The notes beneath the pieces are model-generated. The model was given only the letters and a program-made list of their open reading frames with translations. It did not search any database and had not been told where the DNA came from. Shown here piece by piece: positions 6,323-14,080 of a stretch of 64,000 bases of DNA (within the stretch, counting starts at the first letter, position 1; each line of letters starts with the position of its first letter). This DNA is from an uncultured Bacteroides sp. (GTDB taxonomy: Bacteria; Bacteroidota; Bacteroidia; Bacteroidales; Bacteroidaceae), in NCBI GenBank assembly GCA_900552075.1, contig URYL01000009.1, positions 62,001 through 126,000 on the forward strand, written 5' to 3'. A program made the position numbers and the translations under genes.

Positions 6323-7792
6323 ATGAAATTCAATCAATACCTTTGGAACTTATACAAGAACTCTTCTGACGGTAAGTCTACCATATCTGCATTTTCAGGC
6401 AGAAAAGAGTGGATGGAAGAAGAACGTCTGTTCGAGAAATACAACCCGAAAATCAAGGACGGATTCAATTCCGAAATGATTTGCGGGATACTAGAAGATT
6501 TCTGGTGTTACAAAGTATCAGAATATGAAGGTACAGTATTAAAATCCTTGGATGATGCCGGAAAGCTGTATGAGGAAATCATATCTACCGGGCTGATGAT
6601 AGAAACGGAAGAAGTTTTAAGGATTGGAGATTTTGACCAAATGCTTGGCTACATTCCATTACTTTCAATGGAACTGAACTATATGTTTGGTGAATACTTT
6701 TTTCCCTATTTATATATCAACGAACTTTTCCATCTTGAAAAATTAGCTGATTATTTTGAAATAGAACTTCCTCCGATTCCAAAGAAAGCTGACTACAAAG
6801 CCAGGTGTATGTATTATTGGGAATTGTGCAAAGTATTCTATCGATTCAGGACGGAAAACGGTTTGTCTCCCGATGAGCTAAGCGCTTTCATGTATGATTA
6901 TGCTCCCAATCTTCTGATAAAGGAAGAGAACGCAGAAATGCCCAAACCATCATCTGCGTGGTTTATCGGAGGATTAATTAAAGGATATGGGAAAGAATGG
7001 ACGGTTGGATTTTGGCAATCGAATAAGGAAACAAAGAAAGGGGATATACTCATACATTATGAAACATCTCCAGTAAGTGCCATCACTTGCTTGTGGATAG
7101 CACAGGTTGACGGTGTAATAGACCCATTTGCCCACTACTACAGCAATACTTATGTAAGCAATAAAATTGATATTCCTCATATCTCATTAAAAGAATTGAA
7201 AGCAGACGAATACTTTTCAAATCATCCGCTTATCAGAAAGAATTTTCAAGGAGTCAATGGATGGCCTGTTACGGGAAAGGATTATGCAGAACTCATGAGG
7301 ATGATAGAAGCAAAAGGATTTGACACATCCGTACTTCCACAAATATACGCACCGTCATTGCCGGAAGGAATAGTCATTAAGGAGGAAAAAGATGTAGAGA
7401 AAAAACTACTGGAGCCATTGTTGAATGAAATGGGGTGGTATGAGCATAAAGACTACATTCGTCAGTTGCCAATCCATGCAGGAAGAGGGCACCGTATTTT
7501 CCCGGATTATGCGCTTCATTATGACAACAAGCCAGAAGATGAAAAGGCAAAGGTGTTGATTGAGGCAAAATATCACATGAAGAATAATCAAGAAATAGAA
7601 TCGGCCTTTCTTCAGGCATTCTCTTATGCCAAGTTACTTCTATCTTCGGTGATTGTTTTGTGTGATAAAGAATGTATTCTTGTCTATGAGAGTAAGGAAG
7701 GATTCAGCAGGAGCCGATATAAGAAGTATTATTGGGAAGACATGAGAAATCCCGATTTATATAACGAATTAAAGAACAAACTAACTATCTAA
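6323..7792 (+). CDS. Probable anti-phage effector: EVE-like domain fused to PD-(D/E)XK nuclease
   Basis: I place the start at the ATG at 6323; an upstream ATG at 6302 would overlap the repressor and give 496 residues. Numbering below is from 6302. Residues 1-200 are a helical region I do not recognise. Residues 217-340 match EVE/PUA-type readers of modified bases: a GDILIHY strand, a PVSAITCLW strand, then SNHPLIRKNFQGVNG. Residues 360-470 match the type I restriction HsdR N-terminal nuclease, with a Glu near 366, PD at 401-402, and the E-A-K triad at 421-423. EVE-nuclease fusions are known in restriction of modified DNA. Its place behind the repressor lets it be expressed in the lysogen. Target specificity is unknown. 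Confidence 0.75.
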   Translation: MKFNQYLWNLYKNSSDGKSTISAFSGRKEWMEEERLFEKYNPKIKDGFNSEMICGILEDFWCYKVSEYEGTVLKSLDDAGKLYEEIISTGLMIETEEVLRIGDFDQMLGYIPLLSMELNYMFGEYFFPYLYINELFHLEKLADYFEIELPPIPKKADYKARCMYYWELCKVFYRFRTENGLSPDELSAFMYDYAPNLLIKEENAEMPKPSSAWFIGGLIKGYGKEWTVGFWQSNKETKKGDILIHYETSPVSAITCLWIAQVDGVIDPFAHYYSNTYVSNKIDIPHISLKELKADEYFSNHPLIRKNFQGVNGWPVTGKDYAELMRMIEAKGFDTSVLPQIYAPSLPEGIVIKEEKDVEKKLLEPLLNEMGWYEHKDYIRQLPIHAGRGHRIFPDYALHYDNKPEDEKAKVLIEAKYHMKNNQEIESAFLQAFSYAKLLLSSVIVLCDKECILVYESKEGFSRSRYKKYYWEDMRNPDLYNELKNKLTI

Positions 7793-7796
7793 ATCC

Positions 7797-8135
7797 ATGA
7801 AGAAAATACTGCTGACTATACTGGCAATATCATTGTTTGGCTGCGGAGGGAACAAGCCGTCCCAGAAACAGAAGGATAAGGCTGACAGATATGTTCAGAG
7901 TCTTGTGGATGCCGATATAGGAATCTACAAAGGCGAACTGACCGACGCGAACTTTCTAATCCTTGCAGTTGATGCTTATTCTGGAGCAAACTTTGATGCT
8001 TATGCACGTACATACTTGGAAGAAGCACAAGGTAAAGGACTGGAGATAAAAGGAGTCTATATTGTAGACATCAAGAACTGCCAGTTCGGCGATGGCTGGG
8101 TATCCGGTGACAGGATAGGGAAGGCATTCAAGTAG
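7797..8135 (+). CDS. Small prophage lipoprotein
   Basis: The 112-residue protein has a short signal peptide and a lipobox LFGC, with the lipidated Cys at residue 16. The mature part is about 96 residues, with no known domain. It starts four bases after the EVE-nuclease gene, so it is probably transcribed with the repressor from the lysogenic promoter. Being the last gene before the attachment site, it fits a lysogenic-conversion or superinfection-exclusion factor, but this is inferred from position and lipid anchor only. Confidence 0.7.
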   Translation: MKKILLTILAISLFGCGGNKPSQKQKDKADRYVQSLVDADIGIYKGELTDANFLILAVDAYSGANFDAYARTYLEEAQGKGLEIKGVYIVDIKNCQFGDGWVSGDRIGKAFK

Positions 8136-8225
8136 AAAAAAATGTTCTAATGAGTATCCTTATTTAGCTTAAATTTAATTATAAACAACTGATACACAGT
8201 GGTTTTATATTATTCTTAGATAATC

Positions 8226-8270
8226 ATTCGTAATGAGTAAGTCGCGGGTTCGAGTCCCGCTTTCGGCTCC
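8226..8270 (+). other. Prophage attachment site: 3' half of tRNA-Thr(CGT)
   Basis: The bases from ATTCGTAAT through GGCTCC give the anticodon loop TTCGTAA (anticodon CGT), half of its stem, a complete T arm GCGGG-TTCGAGT-CCCGC, and the 3' acceptor strand. The 5' half of the tRNA is absent: the bases upstream do not form a D arm or acceptor. This is the usual scar where an integrase recombines into the 3' end of a tRNA gene. The intact copy should lie at the other end of the element, left of the window. Confidence 0.85.
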
Positions 8271-8275
8271 GATAG

Positions 8276-8312
8276 AAATCCACTTAATATCAATGTATTA
8301 AGTGGATTTTTT
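8276..8312 (+). terminator. Terminator of the tRNA-Thr gene
   Basis: AAATCCACTTAAT and ATTAAGTGGATTT pair perfectly over 13 bp around an eight-base loop and run into six T. It lies five bases past the tRNA remnant, so it is most simply the host terminator that belonged to the tRNA gene before the prophage entered. Confidence 0.85.
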
Positions 8313-8393
8313 ATTTCCCCGACTCATCTCATGAATCGCCCACAGGTAATAGGGGATAACTTTTTTTTATGAGGGAATTTCAGGGAGATGTCG

Positions 8394-8401
8394 TAATTTT
8401 G
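8394..8401 (+). promoter_or_regulatory. Promoter -7 element for pyrD
   Basis: TAATTTTG matches the Bacteroidetes -7 consensus TAnnTTTG. It lies 26 bases before the pyrD start codon. No clear -33 TTTG is present at the usual spacing. Confidence 0.6.
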
Positions 8402-8427
8402 TGCCACGAAACTAAAAAATTACGATT

Positions 8428-9423
8428 ATGTACCAATCTATTCTTCGTCCTTGGTTGTTCCGCATCGATGCGGAAAAGATTCACAACCAGATTATTTCTT
8501 TGCTTCATGTGTATCGTCATCTTCCGTTGGTAAAAGGAATGTTACGTGCTTACTATCGTCCGAAGGCAGCTCCGTTCCAATGGCGGAATCTGACTTTCGG
8601 TAACCGGGTGGGGTTGTCTGCCGGGTTTGACAAGGAAGCAAGTTGCTTTGACGAACTGAGTGATTTGGGCTTCGGATTTCTGGAAGTCGGAACGGTGACT
8701 CCGGAAAAGGTGGCAGGAAATCCTTCCCCGCGCATTTTCCGTTTGCCGGAAGATCATGCATTGGTGTCGCGTACAGGTTTCAACAACCCTGGAAAAGAAG
8801 TAGTTCTGAACAACTTGCAACGGAAACGGGAAGGAAAATACATTTTAGGAGTTAATATCAATACCAATACGCCAGCCGACGGTGAACGGGCCGCAGCAGA
8901 TATTATAAGTTTGTATGAGGCGTTCAGCCGGTATGCAGATTACTATACGGTAAACTGGGGCAGCATGACACCTGAGATTCTGTCAGGGGTATTGACGGCC
9001 CTTGAATCCTATAAGCAGCGTTTGGAAAAACCGGTATTTCTGAAACTTCCGGCCGATGTGCCTTTGGAGAAATTGGAGGGTATTATTACCTTTGCGAAGA
9101 CGCATCATCTGGATGGCTTCATTGCCACGGGGCCTACACAAGACCGTTCGTTGTTGATTCATTCCAGCCAGGCGGAAGTGACAGAGGTAGGTGCGGGAGG
9201 TATTAGTGGACTTCCGGTCATCCATAAGTCGGTGGAGGTAATGAAATATCTGTCGGCTCATGCTCCTAAAGAGATGTTGCTGATTGGAGCTGGAGGAGTG
9301 ATGACACCGTTGGAGGCCGATGCCATGCGGAATGCAGGCGCTCATCTGGTGCAGGTATATACTGCTTTCATTTATGAAGGTCCCGGCATTATCAAGCGCA
9401 TAGCTGAGGCATGCGATGAGTAA
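8428..9423 (+). CDS. pyrD: Dihydroorotate dehydrogenase, class 2 (quinone-linked)
   Basis: Oxidises dihydroorotate to orotate in pyrimidine synthesis, passing electrons through FMN to the membrane quinone pool. Landmarks are AGFDKE (65-70), the class 2 block GTVTPEKVAGNPSPRIFRLP (88-107), RTGFNNPG (115-122), KLPAD with FMN-contacting Lys206, ATGPTQDRS, and the phosphate loop LIGAGGV (285-291). The N-terminal helix (about 1-40) is the membrane-binding extension of class 2 enzymes. The catalytic loop reads NWGSMTP rather than NxSSPNT: Ser179 aligns with the catalytic Ser, but the P-N-T part differs. At 331 residues the length is normal. The gene starts the host sequence just after the prophage. 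Confidence 0.93.
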   Translation: MYQSILRPWLFRIDAEKIHNQIISLLHVYRHLPLVKGMLRAYYRPKAAPFQWRNLTFGNRVGLSAGFDKEASCFDELSDLGFGFLEVGTVTPEKVAGNPSPRIFRLPEDHALVSRTGFNNPGKEVVLNNLQRKREGKYILGVNINTNTPADGERAAADIISLYEAFSRYADYYTVNWGSMTPEILSGVLTALESYKQRLEKPVFLKLPADVPLEKLEGIITFAKTHHLDGFIATGPTQDRSLLIHSSQAEVTEVGAGGISGLPVIHKSVEVMKYLSAHAPKEMLLIGAGGVMTPLEADAMRNAGAHLVQVYTAFIYEGPGIIKRIAEACDE

Positions 9424-9446
9424 AAGAGGATTTAGAACTACAAGAT

Positions 9447-9965
9447 ATGGAAACAAACGAGAAAAAAACAGCCGCCTGGCAGTTGCATGAACTGTCAGAC
9501 CGGATGGTGACTTACAATGCGGGTGATCCTAAACGGATACAGCATCTCATCAAGGTGCATTACTTTGCCCGGATGATTGGTTTGTCAGAGGGATTGGATG
9601 CGGCTACACAACTGATTTTGGAAGCGACCGCCATTGTACACGATATTGGTATTCGGATTTCCGAGAAGAAATATGGAGTGTGTGACGGGAAACATCAGGA
9701 ACAGGAAGGTCCGGCGGAGGCCCGGAAATTGCTGACCGAGATAGGGACCTTCTCTGAAGCGCAGATTGAACGGATATGCTGGCTGGTGGGGCATCACCAC
9801 ACGTACGACTGTATAGAGGGAATGGATTATCAGATTTTGGTGGAAGCCGATTTTCTGGTCAATATTTATGAAGACAACCTGCCGGTAGAAGCTGTCCGGA
9901 AGGTACGCGAAAAAATTTTCAAGACAAAGGCAGGCCTGTCATTGCTCGACAGAATGTATCTGTAA
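9447..9965 (+). CDS. HD-domain phosphohydrolase
   Basis: The 172-residue protein carries the metal-binding pattern of the HD superfamily: an N-terminal His, VHDIGI with the His-Asp pair at about residues 63-64, GKHQEQEGP, GHHHTYD and a later Asp. These proteins hydrolyse phosphate esters, often of nucleotides. The substrate cannot be read from the sequence. It begins 23 bases after pyrD and ends before a strong terminator, so the two are probably co-transcribed. Confidence 0.85.
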   Translation: METNEKKTAAWQLHELSDRMVTYNAGDPKRIQHLIKVHYFARMIGLSEGLDAATQLILEATAIVHDIGIRISEKKYGVCDGKHQEQEGPAEARKLLTEIGTFSEAQIERICWLVGHHHTYDCIEGMDYQILVEADFLVNIYEDNLPVEAVRKVREKIFKTKAGLSLLDRMYL

Positions 9966-9987
9966 GCAAGACGGAAGCCGTTGGATG

Positions 9988-10032
9988 GCGTCTTTTTGAG
10001 GCGGTAAAGTGTCTCAAAAAGACGCTTTTTTT
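9988..10032 (+). terminator. Terminator after the pyrD-HD operon
   Basis: GCGTCTTTTTGAG (9988-10000) pairs perfectly with CTCAAAAAGACGC (10013-10025) around a 12-base loop and is followed by seven T. It ends the pyrD-HD transcript. Confidence 0.92.
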
Positions 10033-10139
10033 ATGGGTTTAAGTGAAAAAATTTAGTGGATACCGCCATTTTATGGACGGATGATAGGGTGGTTGTCTGA
10101 TGAAATGTGTATTTTTACCCGTGAATAGACAGATATACC

Positions 10140-11678
10140 ATGAAAAAACAAACCTTATTTCTTTTTTTATGTGGCCTGTGTTTGTGGATGAATACGGCCA
10201 CTGCGGTTGAATATAATGTACTTCGGCACGGAGTGGTGGGCGATGGAAAAACACTGAATACGGATAGCCTGCAAGCGGCTATCGATAATTTGCATGCCTC
10301 AGGGGGCGGTCAGTTGTATTTTCCTGCCGGACGGTATCTCACCGGCAGTTTGCAGTTGAAATCGAATGTGATGCTTTACCTGGAGAAGGAGGCGGTGCTG
10401 TTGGGAAGCACGAGTCCGTATGATTATCCGGGTTTCAGCACGGAGAAGGAGCTGAAGGTGAACGATGACCATTTTGACCAGGCACTGATTTATGCGGAAG
10501 GAGCTGAAAATATTGGTATCATGGGAGAAGGGTGTATCGATGGACAAGGTCGAGAGCTGGCCTTGACGATTGATAGTCTGCATCATACGGGAGAGTTGGT
10601 GGATAAGCATTATAACACATACCGCAAGCGCCCGAATACGCGTCCGAAACTTCTTTTTATTCGCGGATGTCGTGGAGTGGAGATTCGCAATGCCCATCTC
10701 CGAAGCAGTGCCGCGTGGGGATTGTCGTTCTCTTTGTGCACTGACCTTACTTTGGACAGTCTGCATGTCGAAAACCGGGCTTACTGGAACAACGACGGGA
10801 TTGACATCAGTGATTGTAAGAAGGTACGCATTTCGAACTGTTACATCAATTCGGCCGATGACGGCATTTGCTTGAAGTCGCACAACCGGGGGGCTTGGAA
10901 TGACGATGTTTCTATTTCCAACTGTCATATCATCAGCAGTGCCAGTGCCATCAAGTTTGGTACGGAGTCACTCGGTGGATTCAAGAACGTGAAGATTGAC
11001 AGCATCTGGGTAAAGGATACCTATCGTTCGGCCATCGCCATTGAGTCGGTCGACGGAGCGGAGATTGAGCATGTGCAGGTCTCCAATGTACATGCGGTGA
11101 ACACGGGCAATGCGATTTTTATCCGTTTGGGACATCGCTCGGGCGAGAAGCCGGGTTACTTGCGTCATGTGTCCATCAAGAATGTATATGTGGAGGTGCC
11201 TTTTGGTCGTCCGGACCTTAACTATGACTTGAGGGGACCTTCGGTGACGTTTTTCCATAATCCGTTCCCCAGTTCCATCTCAGGCATACCGGGGCATGAC
11301 ATTGAAGATGTGACCCTGGAGAACATCGAGATTGTGTATCCGGGCCGCGCTACGCGGGGGATGGCTTACATGCCGGTGAGCCGGTTGAAGGATGTGCCGG
11401 AAAATGAGAAGGGATATCCGGAGTTTACCATGTTTGAGGAACTGCCTTCATGGGGATTTTATGTGCGCCATGTGAAAGGGATTCAGATGCGCCGCATCAA
11501 GCTGCGTTTGCAGGAAGATGATTTCCGTCCGGCTTTTGTGTTCGACCGGGTAAGCGATATTTGTCTGACGGGGATTGACCTGCCGGAGAACAAGCAAGCA
11601 GGGCAGGTGGTCTTGCGGAAATGCACGTTGCAGGAAGTGGATGACACCGCAAAGAACCAGTTGCAGGAGGTAGATTGA
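10140..11678 (+). CDS. Secreted glycoside hydrolase family 28 (polygalacturonase-like)
   Basis: The 512-residue protein has a signal peptide (about 1-22) and then a right-handed beta-helix that opens with GVVGDGKTLNTDSLQAAI, the usual GH28 entry. Catalytic blocks are NNDGIDISDC (about 217) and SADDGICLKS (about 236-245). The third block is FGTES rather than the GHG of plant-type polygalacturonases, as in Bacteroidetes relatives that act on branched or modified pectin. It should hydrolyse galacturonosyl or related linkages in the periplasm or outside the cell. The last 16 residues carry the imperfect repeat LQEVD. It stands alone, without SusC/SusD or other pectin genes beside it. Confidence 0.9.
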   Translation: MKKQTLFLFLCGLCLWMNTATAVEYNVLRHGVVGDGKTLNTDSLQAAIDNLHASGGGQLYFPAGRYLTGSLQLKSNVMLYLEKEAVLLGSTSPYDYPGFSTEKELKVNDDHFDQALIYAEGAENIGIMGEGCIDGQGRELALTIDSLHHTGELVDKHYNTYRKRPNTRPKLLFIRGCRGVEIRNAHLRSSAAWGLSFSLCTDLTLDSLHVENRAYWNNDGIDISDCKKVRISNCYINSADDGICLKSHNRGAWNDDVSISNCHIISSASAIKFGTESLGGFKNVKIDSIWVKDTYRSAIAIESVDGAEIEHVQVSNVHAVNTGNAIFIRLGHRSGEKPGYLRHVSIKNVYVEVPFGRPDLNYDLRGPSVTFFHNPFPSSISGIPGHDIEDVTLENIEIVYPGRATRGMAYMPVSRLKDVPENEKGYPEFTMFEELPSWGFYVRHVKGIQMRRIKLRLQEDDFRPAFVFDRVSDICLTGIDLPENKQAGQVVLRKCTLQEVDDTAKNQLQEVD

Positions 11679-11718
11679 GCAGAGGCCAGGTCAATAATAT
11701 ATAAGGTGAAAAAACAGG

Positions 11719-11767
11719 TATGCCTTCCTGATGCGCTTGACCGGCGGATTCAGGAAGGCATATTTTT
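11719..11767. terminator. Bidirectional terminator between GH28 and the COG0523 gene
   Basis: TATGCCTTCCTGA (11719-11731) and TCAGGAAGGCATA (11750-11762) form a perfect 13-bp stem. A T run follows on the plus strand, and an A run precedes it, so it can end transcripts from both convergent genes. Confidence 0.9.
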
Positions 11768-11784
11768 ATTCAGTTCGTTTCAAG

Positions 11785-13050
11785 TTATTCCAGACAAGCA
11801 TCCAAGTCTTTAATCAGCTGTTCCTTGTCGAGGTGCTGGCCGATGAAGACAATCTTCTGCATGCGGTCACCGTAGCGTTCGTCCCAGTCTCTCACCAGTC
11901 CAGGTTCGCGTTTCATCATTTCAATAAGTTCGTCTTCGGGCATGGTGGCATACCAGAGTCCGGCTTCCGTAATCTGTTTCTGGCGTCCGGCCTGTTCGAA
12001 GAGGTACGACATGTCACGGTTGTGGGCAAAGTAGCATACCCCTTTGGCACGAATCACGTTACGCGGCCATTTGGTGGCCAGGAACCGGTCGAACTTATGG
12101 ATGTCGAAAGCCGGACGGCGGTAATATACGAAACTGCTGATGCCGTATTCCTCTGTTTCGCCTTCGTCATGGTGATGCTCGTGGTCGTGATGATGATGTC
12201 CATGTTCGTGATCATGTTCATGCGCTTCGTGTTCGTGGTCATGCTCGTGTTCCTCATGATCATGGTCATGGTGATATCCTTCGTAGGAATGGGCTTCGGC
12301 CTCTTCTTCCTCGGTCACCGGACGTTCTATTTCGTGAATCCAGGCTGCAGAAGTCGCTACTTTTTCGTAGTCAAAACGGTGGGTACCGACAATTTTGTTC
12401 AAATCCACCTTCGCATAGTTACATTCGATGATTTCCGCACGGGGCTGGATGTTACGGATGATGCTTCGGATACGGGCCAATTCTTCCGGGCTGACTTCAG
12501 AAGCTTTGTTCAGCAGGATGGTAGAACAGAACTCTATCTGCTGAATCAGCAGGTTGGCAATGTCTTCTTCTTCCAGGTCCTTACGGGTCAGTTCTTTGCC
12601 ACAGTCAAATTCGCTTTGCAGGCGAAGAGCATCGACTACGGTCACGATGTTGTCAAGGCGGCAGGTTCCGTATTTGGTATAGGCTCCACCCAGTTGTGGA
12701 ATGGAACAGATGGTACGGGCGATAGGCTCCGGTTCACAGACCCCGCTGGCTTCAATGACGATGTAGTCGAAACGTTGCATTTTCATCAGTTCAAAAATCT
12801 GTTCGATGAGGTCAGTGCGGAGGGTACAGCAGATGCAACCGTTCTGCAGGGCGACCAGACTGTCTTCTTTCTGGCCCACGATACCGCCTTTCTGAATCAG
12901 TTCTGCATCGATGTTGACTTCACCGATGTCGTTCACGATGACGGCAAACTTGATTCTTTCACGGTTGCTCAGCAAGTAATTCAATAAAGTGGTTTTCCCG
13001 CTTCCCAGATAGCCGGTGAGCAGGAGTATAGGCATGTCTTTTGTTTTCAT
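11785..13050 (-). CDS. COG0523 (CobW/ZNG1-type) metallochaperone GTPase
   Basis: A SIMIBI GTPase that binds GTP and delivers a metal ion, usually zinc, cobalt or iron, to a client protein. I start it at 13050 (MKTKDMPILLL), because a -7 element at 13079-13086 lies inside the longer frame. The sequence shows the P-loop GYLGSGKTT (about 13-21), NDIGEVNID (about 40), the CxCC metal motif GCICC (about 71-75) and EASGVCEP (about 100). An unusually long run of His, Asp and Glu (about 240-290) would bind several metal ions. The C-terminal CobW domain follows. It is divergent from ric, whose product holds a di-iron centre. The client is unknown. Confidence 0.9.
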   Translation of the reverse strand: MKTKDMPILLLTGYLGSGKTTLLNYLLSNRERIKFAVIVNDIGEVNIDAELIQKGGIVGQKEDSLVALQNGCICCTLRTDLIEQIFELMKMQRFDYIVIEASGVCEPEPIARTICSIPQLGGAYTKYGTCRLDNIVTVVDALRLQSEFDCGKELTRKDLEEEDIANLLIQQIEFCSTILLNKASEVSPEELARIRSIIRNIQPRAEIIECNYAKVDLNKIVGTHRFDYEKVATSAAWIHEIERPVTEEEEAEAHSYEGYHHDHDHEEHEHDHEHEAHEHDHEHGHHHHDHEHHHDEGETEEYGISSFVYYRRPAFDIHKFDRFLATKWPRNVIRAKGVCYFAHNRDMSYLFEQAGRQKQITEAGLWYATMPEDELIEMMKREPGLVRDWDERYGDRMQKIVFIGQHLDKEQLIKDLDACLE

Positions 13051-13078
13051 CTTAATGTTCTGTTTTTTTACGTGCCTG

Positions 13079-13086
13079 CAAAGGTA
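13079..13086 (-). promoter_or_regulatory. Promoter -7 element for the COG0523 gene
   Basis: On the minus strand this reads TACCTTTG, matching TAnnTTTG. It lies about 30 bases upstream of the start at 13050 and supports that start over the longer frame. Confidence 0.65.
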
Positions 13087-13153
13087 GTGTTTTTCTGCAT
13101 ATGGTGTCACTTCTTTTCCGCAGAACACACGTTTAACTTTCGTTATAGCTCGG

Positions 13154-13198
13154 TGTCACATACGTGACAAAGTTTCTGGAGTGTGTGGGCTATCTTTG
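13154..13198 (+). promoter_or_regulatory. ric promoter with a CRP/FNR-type palindrome
   Basis: TGTCAC-ATAC-GTGACA (13154-13169) is an inverted repeat with six-base arms, like sites of CRP/FNR-family regulators. The -7 element TATCTTTG is at 13191-13198, 30 bases before the ric start. The palindrome lies just upstream of the expected -33 position, a place suited to activation. HcpR or another nitrosative-stress regulator of the CRP family is a plausible binder. Confidence 0.6.
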
Positions 13199-13227
13199 CA
13201 CCCGTAATCAATAAAAAAGAAAAGAAT

Positions 13228-13956
13228 ATGGAAACGAAAGATTGGAAATATACGAGTGTGGGACAAATTGTAGCCGATGACTTTGCTGCAGCGAAAGTGT
13301 TTAAGAAATATGGCATCGACTTCTGCTGTCATGGCGAAGTGACGCTGGAAAAGGCTTGTGCCAATTTGAACTTGTCGGTGGAAGAAGTGAAGCAGGCATT
13401 GACGCGTCAGGAAGAGGCTGGGAACGGACGGATTCCGTTTGCTTCATGGCCGCTTGACTTGCTGATGGATTACATCCTGAAGATACATCACCGTGGTATC
13501 CGTGCCAATGGACCGGAGTTGTTGGCCTTGCTGGAAAAGGTGGAACGTGTGCATGGGGAAGCACATCCGGAGCTGCACGAACTGAAAGCGTTGGTGAGTG
13601 AGTCGCTGGAAGATTTGGAGATGCACTTGCAGAAAGAGGAAAATGTGTTGTTCCCGTATCTCTATGAGCTGTATGCGGCGAAGGAACAGGGACAGCGTAT
13701 GGCCCCGATGCACTGTGGTACGATTTCCAATCCTATCCGGGTGATGAAGATGGAGCACGAAGGAGAGGGGAACCGCTACTTGCACATCATTCAGTTGACG
13801 AATCATTTCTCCGTGCCTCAGGATGGCTGTGGCAGCTACCGTCTGCTGATGCAAGAACTGGAGGCGTTTGTGGATGCCTTGTTCGAGCATATTCACCTGG
13901 AAAACAATCTGCTTTTCCCACGCTTTGAGGAGATTGAACAAGAAATTGTATGTTAA
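13228..13956 (+). CDS. ric: Di-iron Fe-S cluster repair protein (RIC/YtfE/ScdA)
   Basis: Repairs iron-sulfur clusters damaged by nitric oxide or oxidants, using a di-iron centre in a four-helix bundle. I start it at 13228 (METKDWKYTS), after the -7 element at 13191. The N-terminal DUF542/ScdA domain (about 1-60) contains GIDFCCHGEVTLEKAC. The C-terminal hemerythrin-like domain (about 75-240) contains HHRGI, HPELHEL, LQKEENVLFP, MKMEHEGEG, TNHF and HIHLENNLLFPR, which supply His and Glu ligands. At 242 residues the length is typical. A CRP/FNR-type palindrome lies upstream and the divergent neighbour is a metallochaperone GTPase. Confidence 0.93.
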   Translation: METKDWKYTSVGQIVADDFAAAKVFKKYGIDFCCHGEVTLEKACANLNLSVEEVKQALTRQEEAGNGRIPFASWPLDLLMDYILKIHHRGIRANGPELLALLEKVERVHGEAHPELHELKALVSESLEDLEMHLQKEENVLFPYLYELYAAKEQGQRMAPMHCGTISNPIRVMKMEHEGEGNRYLHIIQLTNHFSVPQDGCGSYRLLMQELEAFVDALFEHIHLENNLLFPRFEEIEQEIVC

Positions 13957-13988
13957 TATTTTGATATTGGAAAGAATGGATAATGGTG

Positions 13989-14022
13989 TGGCGCATGCTG
14001 GGAGGTATGCGCCATATTTTTT
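13989..14022 (+). terminator. Terminator after ric
   Basis: TGGCGCAT (13989-13996) and ATGCGCCA (14007-14014) form an 8-bp stem with a ten-base loop, followed by TATTTTTT. Confidence 0.8.
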
Positions 14023-14056
14023 GTAAGCGGAGGTCTGTTTTTTTGACTGAAATACA

Positions 14057-14064
14057 TATCTTTG
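14057..14064 (+). promoter_or_regulatory. Promoter -7 element for the secreted hypothetical gene
   Basis: TATCTTTG matches TAnnTTTG and lies 16-25 bases before the two possible start codons at 14081 and 14090. Confidence 0.55.
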
Positions 14065-14080
14065 AAGAAATAAGAAAAAA

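Noticed and set aside
8226..8270. Complete tRNA-Thr gene
   Set aside because: The D arm and 5' acceptor strand are absent, so only the 3' half exists here.
11731..12987. Long rightward open frame (418 codons) over the COG0523 gene
   Set aside because: It is antisense to a gene with clear P-loop, CxCC and CobW motifs. Its low-complexity Met/Val/Phe tract is the reverse reading of the His/Asp/Glu run.
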